From contig VHIT02000039.1 in assembly GCA_009768925.2 (NCBI GenBank), forward strand, positions 1 to 64,000: DNA of 64,000 nt, in the 5' to 3' direction. Both the position numbers and the translations under genes were made by a program. The notes below the pieces were generated by a model, which was not told the origin of the DNA, searched no databases, and was given only the letters and a program-made list of their open reading frames with translations. This document shows, one piece after another, positions 1 through 10,300 of the stretch; position 1 is the first letter of the stretch, and the number at the start of each line of letters is the position of its first letter. This DNA is from Cryptosporidium bovis. Lineage: Eukaryota; Apicomplexa; Conoidasida; Eucoccidiorida; Cryptosporidiidae.

Positions 1-2901
1 AAAGAAGCCGAAGAAAAAGCTAAATTAGAAAAAGAGGAAGCAGAAAGAAAAGCAAAAGAAGCTGAAGCAAAGGCTAAACAAAAGAAAGAAGAGACAGAAA
101 GAAAGGCAAAAGAAGCTGAAGCAAAGGCTAAACAAGAAAAGGAGGAAGCAGAAAGAAAAGCAAAAGAAACAGAGGAAAAAGCTAAACAAGAGGAGGAAGT
201 AGAAAGAAAAACAAAGGAAGCTGAAGCAAAGGCTAAACAAAAGAAAGAAGAGACAGAAAGAAAGGCAAAAGAAGAAGCTGAAGCAAAGGATAAACAAGAA
301 AAAGAGGAAGTAGAAAGAAAAGCAAAAGAAGAAGCAGAGGAAAAAGCTAAACAAGAGGAGGAAGCAGAAAGAAAAACAAAGGAAATTAAAACAAAAGCTA
401 AACGTGAAAAAGAAACGACAGAAAGAAAAGTAAAAGAAGCTGAGGAAAAAAGTAAAATAGAAGGAAAAGAAACAAAAGTAAATGCCAAACTAGAAGCTAA
501 AACTGAAGAAAACAAAATGGACAATAGGAATAAGACAGAGGATGAAATTAACGAGAAGGATGAAAAAAAAGTAGATAAGAAACAAATAGAATCAAAAATA
601 AGTAAAGAAAAAATAGACTCAGAGGATGAAACAATAACAAGAGCAAAATCAATAGTAACAGCAGGACCAACTGTAAAAACAAGTTTGGAAAACAAAAAAG
701 ATGAATCTTCAGATGTGGATAAAATTTCAGAAAAGTCGGATAAAGAATCAAAATTGGATAAAGTGGCAATAAAAAATGATAATATAGAAAATAGATCAGA
801 AGACAAAGATAGAGATGAAAAACTAGCAAGAGTTAAGAAGTCAGATTCCGGTCTTAAAAAAGAGAATAGTTTATTAGCAAAAGCAATAGCAAAGGCAAAG
901 GCAAAGTCAAAATCTATATTGGGAAAGTCACACTCCCTAAATAAAATGGATACTGAAAAAGGAGAAATAAAAGATGACAAAGAAAAAAAAGAAGTGAAGA
1001 ATAATGGAGATAAGGCTAAAATAATATTAAAAAGAGATTATGATGAAGATGAATGCAATGATGAAATAGTAGAAACCAGGGATAGATTAAAGTTGATAAG
1101 AGATGAGGAGGAAAAAGGTGAGGTAAAGGATGAAAAATTAAAGATGAATAAAAAAAATGACGATAAAAGTAACAAGGAAGGTGTGTTAGAGAAGGAAAAC
1201 AGCAATAAGGATGAAGAAAAGGAGGAAATAGAAGCCAAAAAGGGTGAGAAATCAACGGTAAAGGAAGAATATGGTGATAAAAACAAGAGCAAAGATAAGC
1301 TGGAGAAGAAAAAAGAAATCGGTGATAGTGATGATGAAAAGGAAGAAGTAGAGGCCAAAAAGGATGAGAAATTAAAGGTGGAGGAAGGTGATTATAAGGA
1401 TAAGAAATTAAGTATTGAAAAAGATGAATTAGAGAAGGAAAAAAAAGAAGAAAAATTGGAAATGAGAAAAAAAAGCGATGATAAAGATAATGAACGGGAC
1501 AAATTAAGCGAAAAGAAGAAAGAGGAGAAAAAGGAGGTAATTAAAACAAAAGCAGCAGCTCAATTAAAGGCAGCAATACTAGCGAGGACATCAACATTGA
1601 AAGAAAAGCCAAAGGATTCTGAGAATGCCGAAGTATCAGGTAATGAAGAATCTGTAAAAAAATTACCAAGTAATTTGAAAGAAAAAAGTAAAAATGAAAA
1701 CAAAGTACTTAAAAAGACATTAAAAGAAGACGAGAATTCTATATCAAAGGCAAAACACAAGACAAATAGTAAGTCGAGATTAAAGTCAAAAGCAAAAGTC
1801 CAACAAAATCAAGAAACAAGTAATTGGTTTGCAGGATGGTTTGGTGGAGCAACAACAACGGACGAACAATCTGAAGAAAAGAAGACAAATGATGACGGCA
1901 ATGTCGAAGATAAAAAGGATGAAAAACCAAAAGTTGAAGAATCAAGTTGGTTTGCAGGATGGTTCGGTGGAACAACTGAAACAGAGAAGAAAGAAGATCC
2001 TGCTAAAAAACCAGAAAAGAAAATATTGAAAAAACCACATTCTGAGAACAAAAAGAAAGACGATAAAGATAATGAAGCTAAACTGAAAGAAGTTGATAAA
2101 AAAGAAGTTGAAGAGCGTAAACTAGAAACATTGAAATCAAATGTAAAAAGTAAAGATGGACCAGAAAATATGGAAAAACTAGAAACATTGAAATCAAATG
2201 TAAAAAGTAAGGATGGGCCAGAAAATATAGAAAAAGAAACAAAACTAAAAACGAAGCCAAAGTCTAAATCCAATGCTAAGAGTAAATCAAATACAGATTC
2301 TGAAAAGAAGGTAGAAGAAGAATCAAGTTGGTTTGCAGGATGGTTTGGTGGAGCAGCAACAACGAATGAACAATCTGAAGAAAAGAAGAAAAATGATGAC
2401 GGCAATATCGAAGATAAAAAGGATGAAAAACCAAAAGCTGAAGAGGAATCAAGTTGGTTTGCAGGATGGTTCGGTGGAACAACTGAAACAGAGAAGAAAG
2501 AAGATCCTGCTAAAAAACCAGAAAAGAAAATATTGAAAAAACCACATTCTGAGAACAAAAAGAAAGACGATAAAGATAATGAAGCTAAACTGAAAGAAGT
2601 TGATAAAAAAGATGTTGAAGAGCGTAAACTAGAAACATTGAAATCAAATGTAAAAAGTAAAGATGGGCCAGAAAATATAGAAAAAGAAACAAAACTAAAA
2701 ACGAAGCCAAAGTCTAAATCCAATGCTAAGAGTAAATCAAATACAGATTCTGAAAAGAAGGTAGAAGAAGAATCAAGTTGGTTTGCAGGATGGTTCGGAA
2801 CAACTGCGAACACGGAGAAACCAAGTGAAGAGGATAAAGAAACAGTAGAAAAGAAAGAAGAACAGGTAGAACCAGCAACAACTTCTTGGTGGGGATGGTA
2901 A
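1..2901 (+). CDS. Lys/Glu-rich repeat protein with WFAGWFG motifs (5' partial)
   Basis: Frame 1 is open from the first base, so the 5' end lies outside the window; a Met at 517 is internal. About 966 codons are visible. Codons 1-160 are an Ala/Glu/Lys heptad-like repeat built from variants of KEAEAKAKQEKEEAERKA, predicted as a long charged helix or coiled coil. The middle is Lys/Glu/Asp-rich. The C-terminal third carries five copies of the aromatic motif [SN]WFAGWFG, with Trp codons at 1825, 1948, 2329, 2455 and 2779, and the protein ends SWWGW. The motifs sit in a tandem DNA duplication of about 505 bp. I recognise no enzymatic domain or family; function is unknown. The charged low-complexity part may match many proteins spuriously. 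The ORF itself is secure. Confidence 0.9.
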   Translation, partial: KEAEEKAKLEKEEAERKAKEAEAKAKQKKEETERKAKEAEAKAKQEKEEAERKAKETEEKAKQEEEVERKTKEAEAKAKQKKEETERKAKEEAEAKDKQEKEEVERKAKEEAEEKAKQEEEAERKTKEIKTKAKREKETTERKVKEAEEKSKIEGKETKVNAKLEAKTEENKMDNRNKTEDEINEKDEKKVDKKQIESKISKEKIDSEDETITRAKSIVTAGPTVKTSLENKKDESSDVDKISEKSDKESKLDKVAIKNDNIENRSEDKDRDEKLARVKKSDSGLKKENSLLAKAIAKAKAKSKSILGKSHSLNKMDTEKGEIKDDKEKKEVKNNGDKAKIILKRDYDEDECNDEIVETRDRLKLIRDEEEKGEVKDEKLKMNKKNDDKSNKEGVLEKENSNKDEEKEEIEAKKGEKSTVKEEYGDKNKSKDKLEKKKEIGDSDDEKEEVEAKKDEKLKVEEGDYKDKKLSIEKDELEKEKKEEKLEMRKKSDDKDNERDKLSEKKKEEKKEVIKTKAAAQLKAAILARTSTLKEKPKDSENAEVSGNEESVKKLPSNLKEKSKNENKVLKKTLKEDENSISKAKHKTNSKSRLKSKAKVQQNQETSNWFAGWFGGATTTDEQSEEKKTNDDGNVEDKKDEKPKVEESSWFAGWFGGTTETEKKEDPAKKPEKKILKKPHSENKKKDDKDNEAKLKEVDKKEVEERKLETLKSNVKSKDGPENMEKLETLKSNVKSKDGPENIEKETKLKTKPKSKSNAKSKSNTDSEKKVEEESSWFAGWFGGAATTNEQSEEKKKNDDGNIEDKKDEKPKAEEESSWFAGWFGGTTETEKKEDPAKKPEKKILKKPHSENKKKDDKDNEAKLKEVDKKDVEERKLETLKSNVKSKDGPENIEKETKLKTKPKSKSNAKSKSNTDSEKKVEEESSWFAGWFGTTANTEKPSEEDKETVEKKEEQVEPATTSWWGW
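1825..2800 (+). repeat. In-frame tandem repeat of about 505 bp encoding the WFAGWFG units
   Basis: Equivalent points recur 504-507 bp apart: the first WFAGWFG of each unit at 1825 and 2329, the second at 1948 and 2455, and the segment starting acagagaagaaag at 1981 and 2488. A third, partial unit begins at 2779, 450 bp after 2329. The first unit contains an extra 57-bp internal duplication (2122-2178 and 2179-2235, 19 residues beginning KLETLKSNVKSK), which explains the 450 versus 507 spacing. Copies are nearly identical in DNA, which points to recent or ongoing homogenisation; copy number may vary between isolates. Confidence 0.9.
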
Positions 2902-3754
2902 TAACTGTTAGTTCAAGGACTGTATTAAATTGACATCTATACATTAACTAATTTGATTAATACAGAAAAGAATGATTTTAATTAAATATACAAACTTATA
3001 TTTAAGGTAATTGTATATTTAATGCCATAATTAACTCATAATGCTATTATTGCATGTCTTTTAAGTGGGTATGACGTCTATTTTGTGTAATTATGGGCGG
3101 CATATTGATTTTTTTTCATTAGTGAGGTTATTTTTATATTTGTGATTTTTGTTATAATAAAAGCGTTGTTTTGTACTAATTATTTATTATTACACATCAT
3201 TCTTTGTTTACATTCAAAATAATTCCTGTAACAGTTTTCTTCATAATTAACGCTTTATATAAACAATAATCTTTTTAATAACTTATTTTTCAATCAATAT
3301 TTAGAGTTGAAGAAGAGATTTTATGGTATAATTATATATAAATAATAATTGTATTAATAAACAAGAAACGAAGTACTATTTATACCTTAAAAATAGGAAT
3401 AGTTCGATTTATTGAATATAAATCAATACCCAAGTTAAATGGCATTTGAAAATATATAATATAATATATACATATATATATATATATATATGTTTTTTTA
3501 CATAGGTAAACAATTGAATGTCAGTTGAGATATGTTTCGTGTGTAACATACAGTGATAATACATTTTAATGTATATATGAATGAGCAAGTAAATCAATAT
3601 TTAATATATGCTGCACTAAGTAAAAGAGGATTTGGTTTACTAAAATAAACGAACAAACATTTGTGGGTGAAAAGTAATTACTTGTAACGACATAATTAAT
3701 ACTGTTTTTAAAAGTAAAACATAGAACAACATTAAATTCCTTTTAATTATTATA
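2902..3754. other. Intergenic, 853 bp, with TA microsatellite
   Basis: A+T-rich stretch between two same-strand genes; it would hold the 3' UTR of the repeat protein and the promoter of the E2 gene. A (TA)n run lies at about 3471-3492. I see no coding region; the short minus-strand ORF over the TA run is low complexity. Confidence 0.6.
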
Positions 3755-4413
3755 ATGAGTGGGTTGAGCAGTGACAATAGAAGAATGGCTTTGGTAAGTT
3801 TATAAATTTTCTTTTAAGAAATAAATAATTCTAAATTATTTTTTAGGAGCTAAAAGGCCTCCAAATGCTCACAGATGAGTTAGAGGAAGAAAAACAAGTT
3901 GGAATCAAGATTGTTAATAATAGAAACGATAATTTTTTGGGAGTAATTAGAGGGCCTGTTGGTACTCCGTATGAAAAAGGCATATTTCAATTAGACATTA
4001 CAATTCCAAGTGAATATCCATATGAGCCGCCAAAAGTTAAATTTATAACTAGAATATGGCATCCAAATATTTCAAGTCAAACAGGTGCAATTTGTCTTGA
4101 TATACTTAAAGATGCATGGAGTCCAGCACTCACATTAAGAACTGTATTGCTTTCTATTCAGGCTTTACTTTCTGCACCTGAGCCAGACGACCCACAAGAT
4201 GCCCAGGTGGCTTCACTATACAAAAGCGACTATAATAAATACATTGAAACAGCGAAAGAATGGACACAAATGTTTGCCAAATATGTTTCTAAAGAGGATA
4301 AAATTAAGAGATTTATTGATATGGGTTTTCACAGAGAGAAGATATACTCTTGTCTTGAAAAAAATAATTGGGATGAAAATCTCGCATTGAATGATTTACT
4401 TTTGGATTCTTAA
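3755..4413 (+). CDS. Ubiquitin-conjugating enzyme E2, UBE2K/Ubc1 type with UBA domain
   Basis: E2 enzyme that takes ubiquitin from E1 as a Cys thioester and passes it to substrates or E3. Two exons: 3755-3793 (13 codons) and 3847-4413, joined at phase 0 across a 53-bp intron (GTAAGT...TTTTAG). This gives 201 aa, the family's usual length (human UBE2K about 200). Without exon 1 the first Met would be at 3865 and most of helix 1 would be missing. Visible: HPN motif, active-site Cys96 in GAICLDILKD, EPDDPQD loop, and a C-terminal UBA domain at about 163-201 ending NDLLLDS. The UBA is what separates this class from other E2s. The assignment follows clear family resemblance. Confidence 0.93.
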
Positions 4414-4889
4414 CTTGAAATAATTCCGAAGTAAATTACTTTTTTGCTTTAATCACCGGTTTTAATACCCTTATTCCTAACCATTTTTTGATTTTAAAGT
4501 TTATTTTATATTTGTTAATTAATTTAGTATTTTTAACTTTTTTTGAACCAAATGAATAATATTAATAAGTCCAAAAAACAATTTTTTTAGATATAAAATA
4601 ACATTAAACTAATACTTGTGAGGCCATTTCTATTTCCCACAATTTTTGTTTTTGCTGCCTCATGCATATAGCTTATCGGTTTGACGTGCAATTTTTGGTA
4701 TAGGAGCAAGTGCGGGGCTGGCGCCTTTGTATTAATGCACTTAATGGTGTCTTTGTGTGATTTTTTTTGCAATGGGAAAGACAAATGTTTAAATAGAGAA
4801 ATGAAGCCAATATGTCTTTTTATTTTTAAGTTTGGTATTTATAAATATCCACACTAAAAATAAAAATCTAAACTGAGATTATACTGAAT
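4414..4889. other. Intergenic, 476 bp, with E2F-like motif and possible RNA element
   Basis: Holds TGGCGCC at 4719-4725, 165 bp upstream of the proposed start at 4890, consistent with a promoter. The part at about 4610-4770 is less A+T-rich than its surroundings and has short inverted repeats and an Sm-like site, discussed under findings. No protein-coding gene is supported. Confidence 0.5.
4719..4725. promoter_or_regulatory. E2F/DP1-like motif TGGCGCC
   Basis: Matches the GGCGC[C/G] core described for Cryptosporidium upstream regions. It lies 165 bp upstream of the predicted signal-peptide ATG at 4890. Binding is inferred. Confidence 0.45.
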
Positions 4890-5968
4890 ATGGCAAAGTT
4901 AACCAAAATTATTTTATTGGTTTATTTACTTTTGTATGTAAATAAGGGGGTAGGTTGATGCGAATAAATTGCCTAAATATTGAACAATTCTGTTAACAAA
5001 TATTTATTTGACAATTTATTTTGACTAAATATATGTTGTAAACAATAATTGAATTGAATTTTTAATGTTTGCTTAATTTGAAAGATAAATTGTTATGGTG
5101 CTAAGACTAGTGATAGTAACTTAAAAGATATGAGTGAAAACTATCTGGTAAGTAAATCAAGACGTATTAATACTTTAATGTCGGCAATTTAAAACCGCTT
5201 GTTCATGTTTCGAATTAGAATTTTGAAAATATTTCAGGAAACTGTTTAAAATCATATTCAAGCTTTATAGATAAGTTTAAAATAATAAGCAGGAATAGTT
5301 TATTATGGCCAAAATTGAACATAAATGAAAATAAAAAAAAAATTAAACACAATTTGAACGAAAAGTTCACTGTTTTTAGCTCTTTAATCGCAATAAAAAA
5401 GATATTTCAATTAAGCATGGTTAATTCACTGAATTATGACAATGTAGATTCAATAAAACTAATTAGATTTTTTATATTTCTAATTGAAAATTATGAACCA
5501 GGTGAGATGGGTCAGTATCTCACTGATAATGACAGAAGTAAAATATTGGAGGCAAAAAAGAGATTAATATCAAATAGCATTTTTTTAAATATGTATTACT
5601 ATAGTACTGATATAAAAAGGGAATTTTTTAAAGAGTATAAAATAAATTATTTTAGTAAGACAATTATACAACTTTTTTTGTATCCTGCATATTTGGACGT
5701 TTACGATTACGGGAGCTTAATATTATCAAGGTATGTTGAATAATTTGAAATAATTTTTTTTCATGACTTTGTAATAACCATATTATATTTATAATAAAAT
5801 ATCAACAAAAAAAGACTTGATAATAAATTCCAAAAGAAAGTTAGTCATATAAAAAAAGATATAGAATTACTTAAGGGTCTATATATAAATATGTCCAGGG
5901 CAGTAAGTTTACAAAATAAGCCATTTTTGGTCAAATCTAATACCTATCCTCCCAGTGTGGTTAAGTAA
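4890..5968 (+). CDS. Predicted secreted protein, four exons, unknown function
   Basis: Model built by eye from splice signals. Exon 1 4890-4949 begins MAKLTKIILLVYLLL, a good signal peptide; donor GTAGGT. Exon 2 5106-5147 (after ...CTAAG) ends at donor GTAAGT. Exon 3 5219-5730 (after TTAG) holds the main ORF and ends at donor GTATGT. Exon 4 starts at 5845 (after GTTAG; 5815 is an alternative) and ends at 5968. All junction phases match, giving 245 aa (255 with the alternative). The exon 3 frame stays open upstream of its first in-frame TTG at 5315 only because of this splicing, and exon 4 is open for 41 codons with Pro/Asn/Lys-rich C-terminal sequence. I recognise no family. The last exon ends 80 bp from the end of the next, convergent gene, which also encodes a secreted protein. 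Exon 1 and the exon 4 boundary are the least certain parts. Confidence 0.55.
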
Positions 5969-6048
5969 AAAAGTGCTTGAACTTTAGGGCAAAAAAAGTA
6001 GGCTAATAGCGAAAAGTGGTTTGAATTTATCAATGCTTGATAAATAAT

Positions 6049-7365
6049 TTACTTGTTAATCTCGTAGATTTTTTCATTAATTTGCTTAATGAAAAAGAAG
6101 GTGGCTTTTGTTAGTGCTTCAAAAATATTGTATAGAGGCATTTTATATTGTGTAGAAATATTTTTCCAGAGAGTTCTTATTAATGAAGAATTAATGATGG
6201 TTATGTCCTCTATTGAAGAACCAATTAGTGCAATAGGGGTGATAAATTCATTATATACAAAGTTTATCATTTCGTCAACATTATTAGAGATTTCTGAATC
6301 ATCTAACATATCCCCATTTGTACTGCTGATTTTAGACATAGGTTGAGCAGTATTCCAAACACCAAATCCTTTTTCATGATGCATCAATAAGTCAAAATTC
6401 AGGTCGTTGTATCTATAGCTAAAAGCTGTATGTACAGGACAGTTTTTAATATGGTCCCTGAACATATTTAGATTTGTTGCCAGCTTAGCAAAATTTTTTC
6501 TCTGAATCTTGTTTAATAACAATAAACCAACTTGTGATGCCTTAATATCTATAAGTTTAAGAAATATTCTTATATAACCTTTTAATTCAATAACCATATT
6601 AATAATTGATTCCTCTGCTCTTCTGTATTTAATATCAACACTTTCTAGCTTACTTTCACTTTCAAACATTTTTTTAAATAATTTGTGTATTCTATGATCA
6701 GCACTTTTTGTTTTTGGATTTAATTTATTTATTGTATCTCCAAATGCTCCGTCTTCAAATAATGAAGATAAACCAAGTTTCTTTGATATTGTCCTTAGTT
6801 GACGAAGCGAAGACGGGATTCTCTGTACATATTCTTTGTGGAATTCATTATTCCAATAGTTCCAAAGGGTGTGATGCATCTTTTCCATTGTCATTTGCCA
6901 ATCTAAATCGTTTAAGTTTTTTAAAAAGGACTCATCTACTATCACGCCAGAAAGTTCTTCACCTTCTTTAAGGGGCGTTATGGTTTCATATTTGTGAGCC
7001 CTGGTTGCATTCGCTCCAAATTCATGTTCGAGCAAAGCCTCAAGCATTTCATTCATAATTTTCTTGCGAATTTTTATCTCTTCACCACGAACAACATTCA
7101 TTTCATCGTCCCCAATTAACTTTTCCCCAACATAATTTTTTAGATCTTTTTTCACTTTTGTTTCCGTCTCAGTTTCATTATCTAATCGGAAGAAATAGTT
7201 ATTATGAGGTTTTTTTCCAAACGGTTCTGTCTTTTGTGATTTACTAGTTTCAATTGGAGTTGAATTATGTTCATTCTTTGTTTCATCTACTCTTTCAACG
7301 TATTCACAATTTACATACAAAAATAATAATAAATGGCTAACAAAAAATACGATGTACGTGTTCAT
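6049..7365 (-). CDS. Predicted secreted protein, unknown function
   Basis: 438 aa in a single exon. The N-terminus (MNTYIVFFVSHLLLFLYVN, then C) is a clear signal peptide with likely cleavage near residue 20. No internal transmembrane segment or GPI signal is evident. The remainder is predicted mostly helical with charged stretches. Cys is scarce in the mature part, so it is not of the Cys-rich adhesive type. I do not recognise a domain. It is convergent with the other predicted secreted gene (80 bp between ends); I see no similarity between the two proteins. In Cryptosporidium such proteins are often secreted into the parasitophorous vacuole or host, but nothing here proves a destination. 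Confidence 0.85.
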   Translation of the reverse strand: MNTYIVFFVSHLLLFLYVNCEYVERVDETKNEHNSTPIETSKSQKTEPFGKKPHNNYFFRLDNETETETKVKKDLKNYVGEKLIGDDEMNVVRGEEIKIRKKIMNEMLEALLEHEFGANATRAHKYETITPLKEGEELSGVIVDESFLKNLNDLDWQMTMEKMHHTLWNYWNNEFHKEYVQRIPSSLRQLRTISKKLGLSSLFEDGAFGDTINKLNPKTKSADHRIHKLFKKMFESESKLESVDIKYRRAEESIINMVIELKGYIRIFLKLIDIKASQVGLLLLNKIQRKNFAKLATNLNMFRDHIKNCPVHTAFSYRYNDLNFDLLMHHEKGFGVWNTAQPMSKISSTNGDMLDDSEISNNVDEMINFVYNEFITPIALIGSSIEDITIINSSLIRTLWKNISTQYKMPLYNIFEALTKATFFFIKQINEKIYEINK

Positions 7366-9022
7366 TTTTTAATTTATATTAGTTCTACTATAAAGTATTG
7401 ATCTATGTGAAAGTATAAATTAATGCTTTATTTAGAAATTTTAGTTCATTATATATCCAATTTACTCAGGCAGTATTTGAAAAGGCATGCCAAGGATTAT
7501 CATACCACAAACGTATTGTTATTCAAGTAAACAATTTGAGAATTTGTGTTCTTTACTTTAATTTCATATTCTATATATTTGTTTACTATCTTTAATAAAA
7601 AAAATCTAAAAATTAATGGCTAATCAAATAAGTCGTGTCCCCACATAAATTGTATGCATTTTTGTTAGAGAAAATATGCGCCAACTTTCTAATATTCTAT
7701 TAAAATAATGTAACAAATATATGCATTTAAATTTAAATCAGACTAAAACTCAAACTAATACATAATTTACTAGAAATGTTAAGATCAAACTGATAATTTA
7801 ACTTAACTTTATTATAGCTCATTTTTATCTTGATAATGCAGCTACACACACAAACATAAGTTTGGCTCGCAAATCAAAACATCTAGAAAATCAAATAATT
7901 TCACAGATAGTCACGAATCAAGGTTTCAATAAGTAACGCATAAATGACCTTAAACACGCCATTGCTTTACATTTATAGTTCAATTCAAACATCGTTCTAG
8001 TTTGAGCACTAGAAAGCTAGTCAGACCCCATATATTACAACTAAAACCTTTATTCATGTATAAATAGAAACAAGGAAAATAGTTTGCTGTAAATACATCA
8101 CATAATTTAATCATTTGTATTTCAGATGTTAACGCATCGCAACAAAAAGTATTAGAAACATGTTTTTAACATTGAAAAAAATATGTGATGCATTTCAAAT
8201 AAATTATCACATTTGATTGAACTATAAAATAAATAAAACAATATTTTCGTTAATATCTATTTTTTGATCAGAAATAACAAAAAAATTATACGCAACGTCT
8301 TGTCTATATCAAAAAGTTGCATTTTTTGTAATTTTAAGTGGGTGGAAGGTATACATAGATTTGAAGAAAAAATGTCAATACGTATAAAAAGGATGAGTAA
8401 ATCTGAAAAGTCTAGTGCACATAAATGAGTATTTTTGTTGTGTTCTTTTTTTTTGGTTCTGAATTTTGAGGAAAATATTATGTTAAAAATTAAGTTATAG
8501 AAGAAAGGAAAGGAAAAAAAATTTCACATCTTAAAATAAAATAAGCTCTTTGAAATAAATAATATTTTAAAGCACACATTTTTTATTAAAAAAATTTGTG
8601 TAAACTTGATATACGCTTATTTTAAGATAACTACTGAGTAAGCCTTGGAGTAAATGAAATATTCACTTATTGAAGTTATGAAAAATAGAAAATCAAGCTA
8701 ATATAGTTTGCAAGTTAATATAATAATAGAATTAATTTATTCAATAAAATTTTAAAAAATTAATATCTTTGGAGTATACATAAGTTTTTGAAATCCTATT
8801 TTTGCGAAAAAAATAGGAGCAATCTAATAACTATAGGTTAAGGTAAGGGATTATTTAGGAAAAAACTTAAAAAAGTGTATTCCAAATAAGAGTGTTAATA
8901 ATTTGAAGTAATTAAAATATTCTAGAAAAAGGTGCTCAATTAAAAAAGAGTATAAATAGCATTAATAACTAATATATATACATATATATGCTCTTATATA
9001 GGTATATATTTATTTTTCGGAA
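7366..9022. other. Long divergent intergenic region, 1657 bp
   Basis: Lies between the starts of two divergent genes, so it should hold both promoters. It contains a half E2F-like site TGCGCCAA (7677-7684). A short ATG ORF (about 18 codons, near 8370) lies far upstream of the kinase start. I see no convincing exon or RNA gene despite the size, which is large for this gene-dense window. Confidence 0.5.
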
Positions 9023-10300
9023 ATGGATGATTTAAGCCTTCAAATAGCTAGAAAACAAAATTTAATGGAAAATAGTTGCAGTGAAATGATAATGGGCGAA
9101 AAAATAGGCTTAAATCATAATGTGACATTAAGCTCAGGATTATCGACAACAGCAACTTCTTCAACTAATCTGGATACTAGCTCGAAAAAATATTCAATAG
9201 GTAGAACATTGGGTACAGGATCATTTGGTGTAGTATGTGAGGTATTTGATACAGAAACAGGAAAAAGATTTGCATTGAAAAAGGTGCTTCAGGATCCGAG
9301 GTACAAAAATAGAGAATTAGATATAATGAAAGTACTAGACCATGTAAATATTATTAAGTTAGTTGACTACTTCTACACAACAGCTAGTGAGGATCCAATG
9401 CCCCCTCAACCACCATCAGATGAGCATAGTAAGAATAAAGGTAATAATGGTAATGCAAATAGCATAATACAAAATGGTAAATATCTTAATGTAATAATGG
9501 AATATGTTCCAGATACATTATATAAGGTTTTGAAATCATTTGTTAGATCTGGAAGAACGATGCCAATGAGTTTGATAAGCATATATATATATCAATTGTT
9601 TAGATCAGTTGGATTTATACATTCATTAGGGATTTGCCATAGAGATATTAAACCACAGAATTTGTTGGTTAATACAAAAGATAACACACTAAAGTTGTGT
9701 GATTTTGGTTCTGCAAAGAAATTAATACCATGCGAATCAAGTGTTGCATATATTTGTAGTCGTTTCTACAGAGCACCAGAACTCATGCTTGGTGCAACAG
9801 AATACACACCAAGCATAGATCTGTGGAGTATAGGTTGTGTTTTTGGTGAATTAATATTGGGAAAACCATTATTTTCTGGAGAAACTTCAATTGATCAACT
9901 TGTAAAGATAATACAAGTACTTGGAACTCCAACTAGGGAACAAATGATATCAATGAATCCGCATTATACGGAGGTCAGATTTCCAACTTTAAGACCGAAG
10001 GATTGGAAAAAAATACTACCAGAAGGAACATCGAATCTAGCCATTGATTTATTACAGAAAACATTAAGATACGAACCTAATTTAAGAATAACACCATATG
10101 AGGCAATGGCGCATCCATTTTTTGATCATTTAAGAGATTCTTATAACAGTAATGAAAATAATTTAAACTCATTTTCACATTCTGTAAATCACCATATACC
10201 CCAATTATTCAACTTTTCACCATATGAATTGTCGATTATACCTGGAAATTTATTAAACAAGATATTACCTAAAAATTATGTTCCGAACTATAATAACTAA
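9023..10300 (+). CDS. Glycogen synthase kinase 3 (shaggy-type Ser/Thr kinase)
   Basis: 425 aa. Residues about 57-385 form a complete kinase domain: Gly loop GTGSFG 64-69, ATP-binding Lys86, helix-C Glu98 in KNRELDIM, HRD 206-208, DFG with Asp227, and CMGC features. The GSK3 subfamily is shown by KNREL, GICHRDIKPQNLL, VAYICSRFYRAPE and VLGTPTREQ. Tyr243, the activating autophosphorylation site in GSK3, is kept. The three basic residues of the primed-substrate pocket (Arg97, Arg207, Lys232) are also kept, so recognition of pre-phosphorylated substrates is expected. An Asn/Gly/Pro-rich insert of about 30 residues sits between strands 4 and 5 (about 123-152). The N-terminus is short and lacks a recognisable inhibitory Ser motif, which suggests PKB-type control is absent. 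Confidence 0.95.
   Translation: MDDLSLQIARKQNLMENSCSEMIMGEKIGLNHNVTLSSGLSTTATSSTNLDTSSKKYSIGRTLGTGSFGVVCEVFDTETGKRFALKKVLQDPRYKNRELDIMKVLDHVNIIKLVDYFYTTASEDPMPPQPPSDEHSKNKGNNGNANSIIQNGKYLNVIMEYVPDTLYKVLKSFVRSGRTMPMSLISIYIYQLFRSVGFIHSLGICHRDIKPQNLLVNTKDNTLKLCDFGSAKKLIPCESSVAYICSRFYRAPELMLGATEYTPSIDLWSIGCVFGELILGKPLFSGETSIDQLVKIIQVLGTPTREQMISMNPHYTEVRFPTLRPKDWKKILPEGTSNLAIDLLQKTLRYEPNLRITPYEAMAHPFFDHLRDSYNSNENNLNSFSHSVNHHIPQLFNFSPYELSIIPGNLLNKILPKNYVPNYNN

Noticed and set aside
1809-2813. 334-codon minus-strand ORF opposite the repeat protein
   Set aside because: Mirror of the Lys/Glu-rich coding strand; Ser/Phe-rich shadow produced by the repeats.
3466-3492. TA-rich run as a replication origin or element
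   Set aside because: Simple dinucleotide repeat; no further structure supports an origin.
4587-4784. 65-codon minus-strand ORF
   Set aside because: It begins at a TTG, has no ATG start or homology, and overlaps the promoter/possible RNA element.
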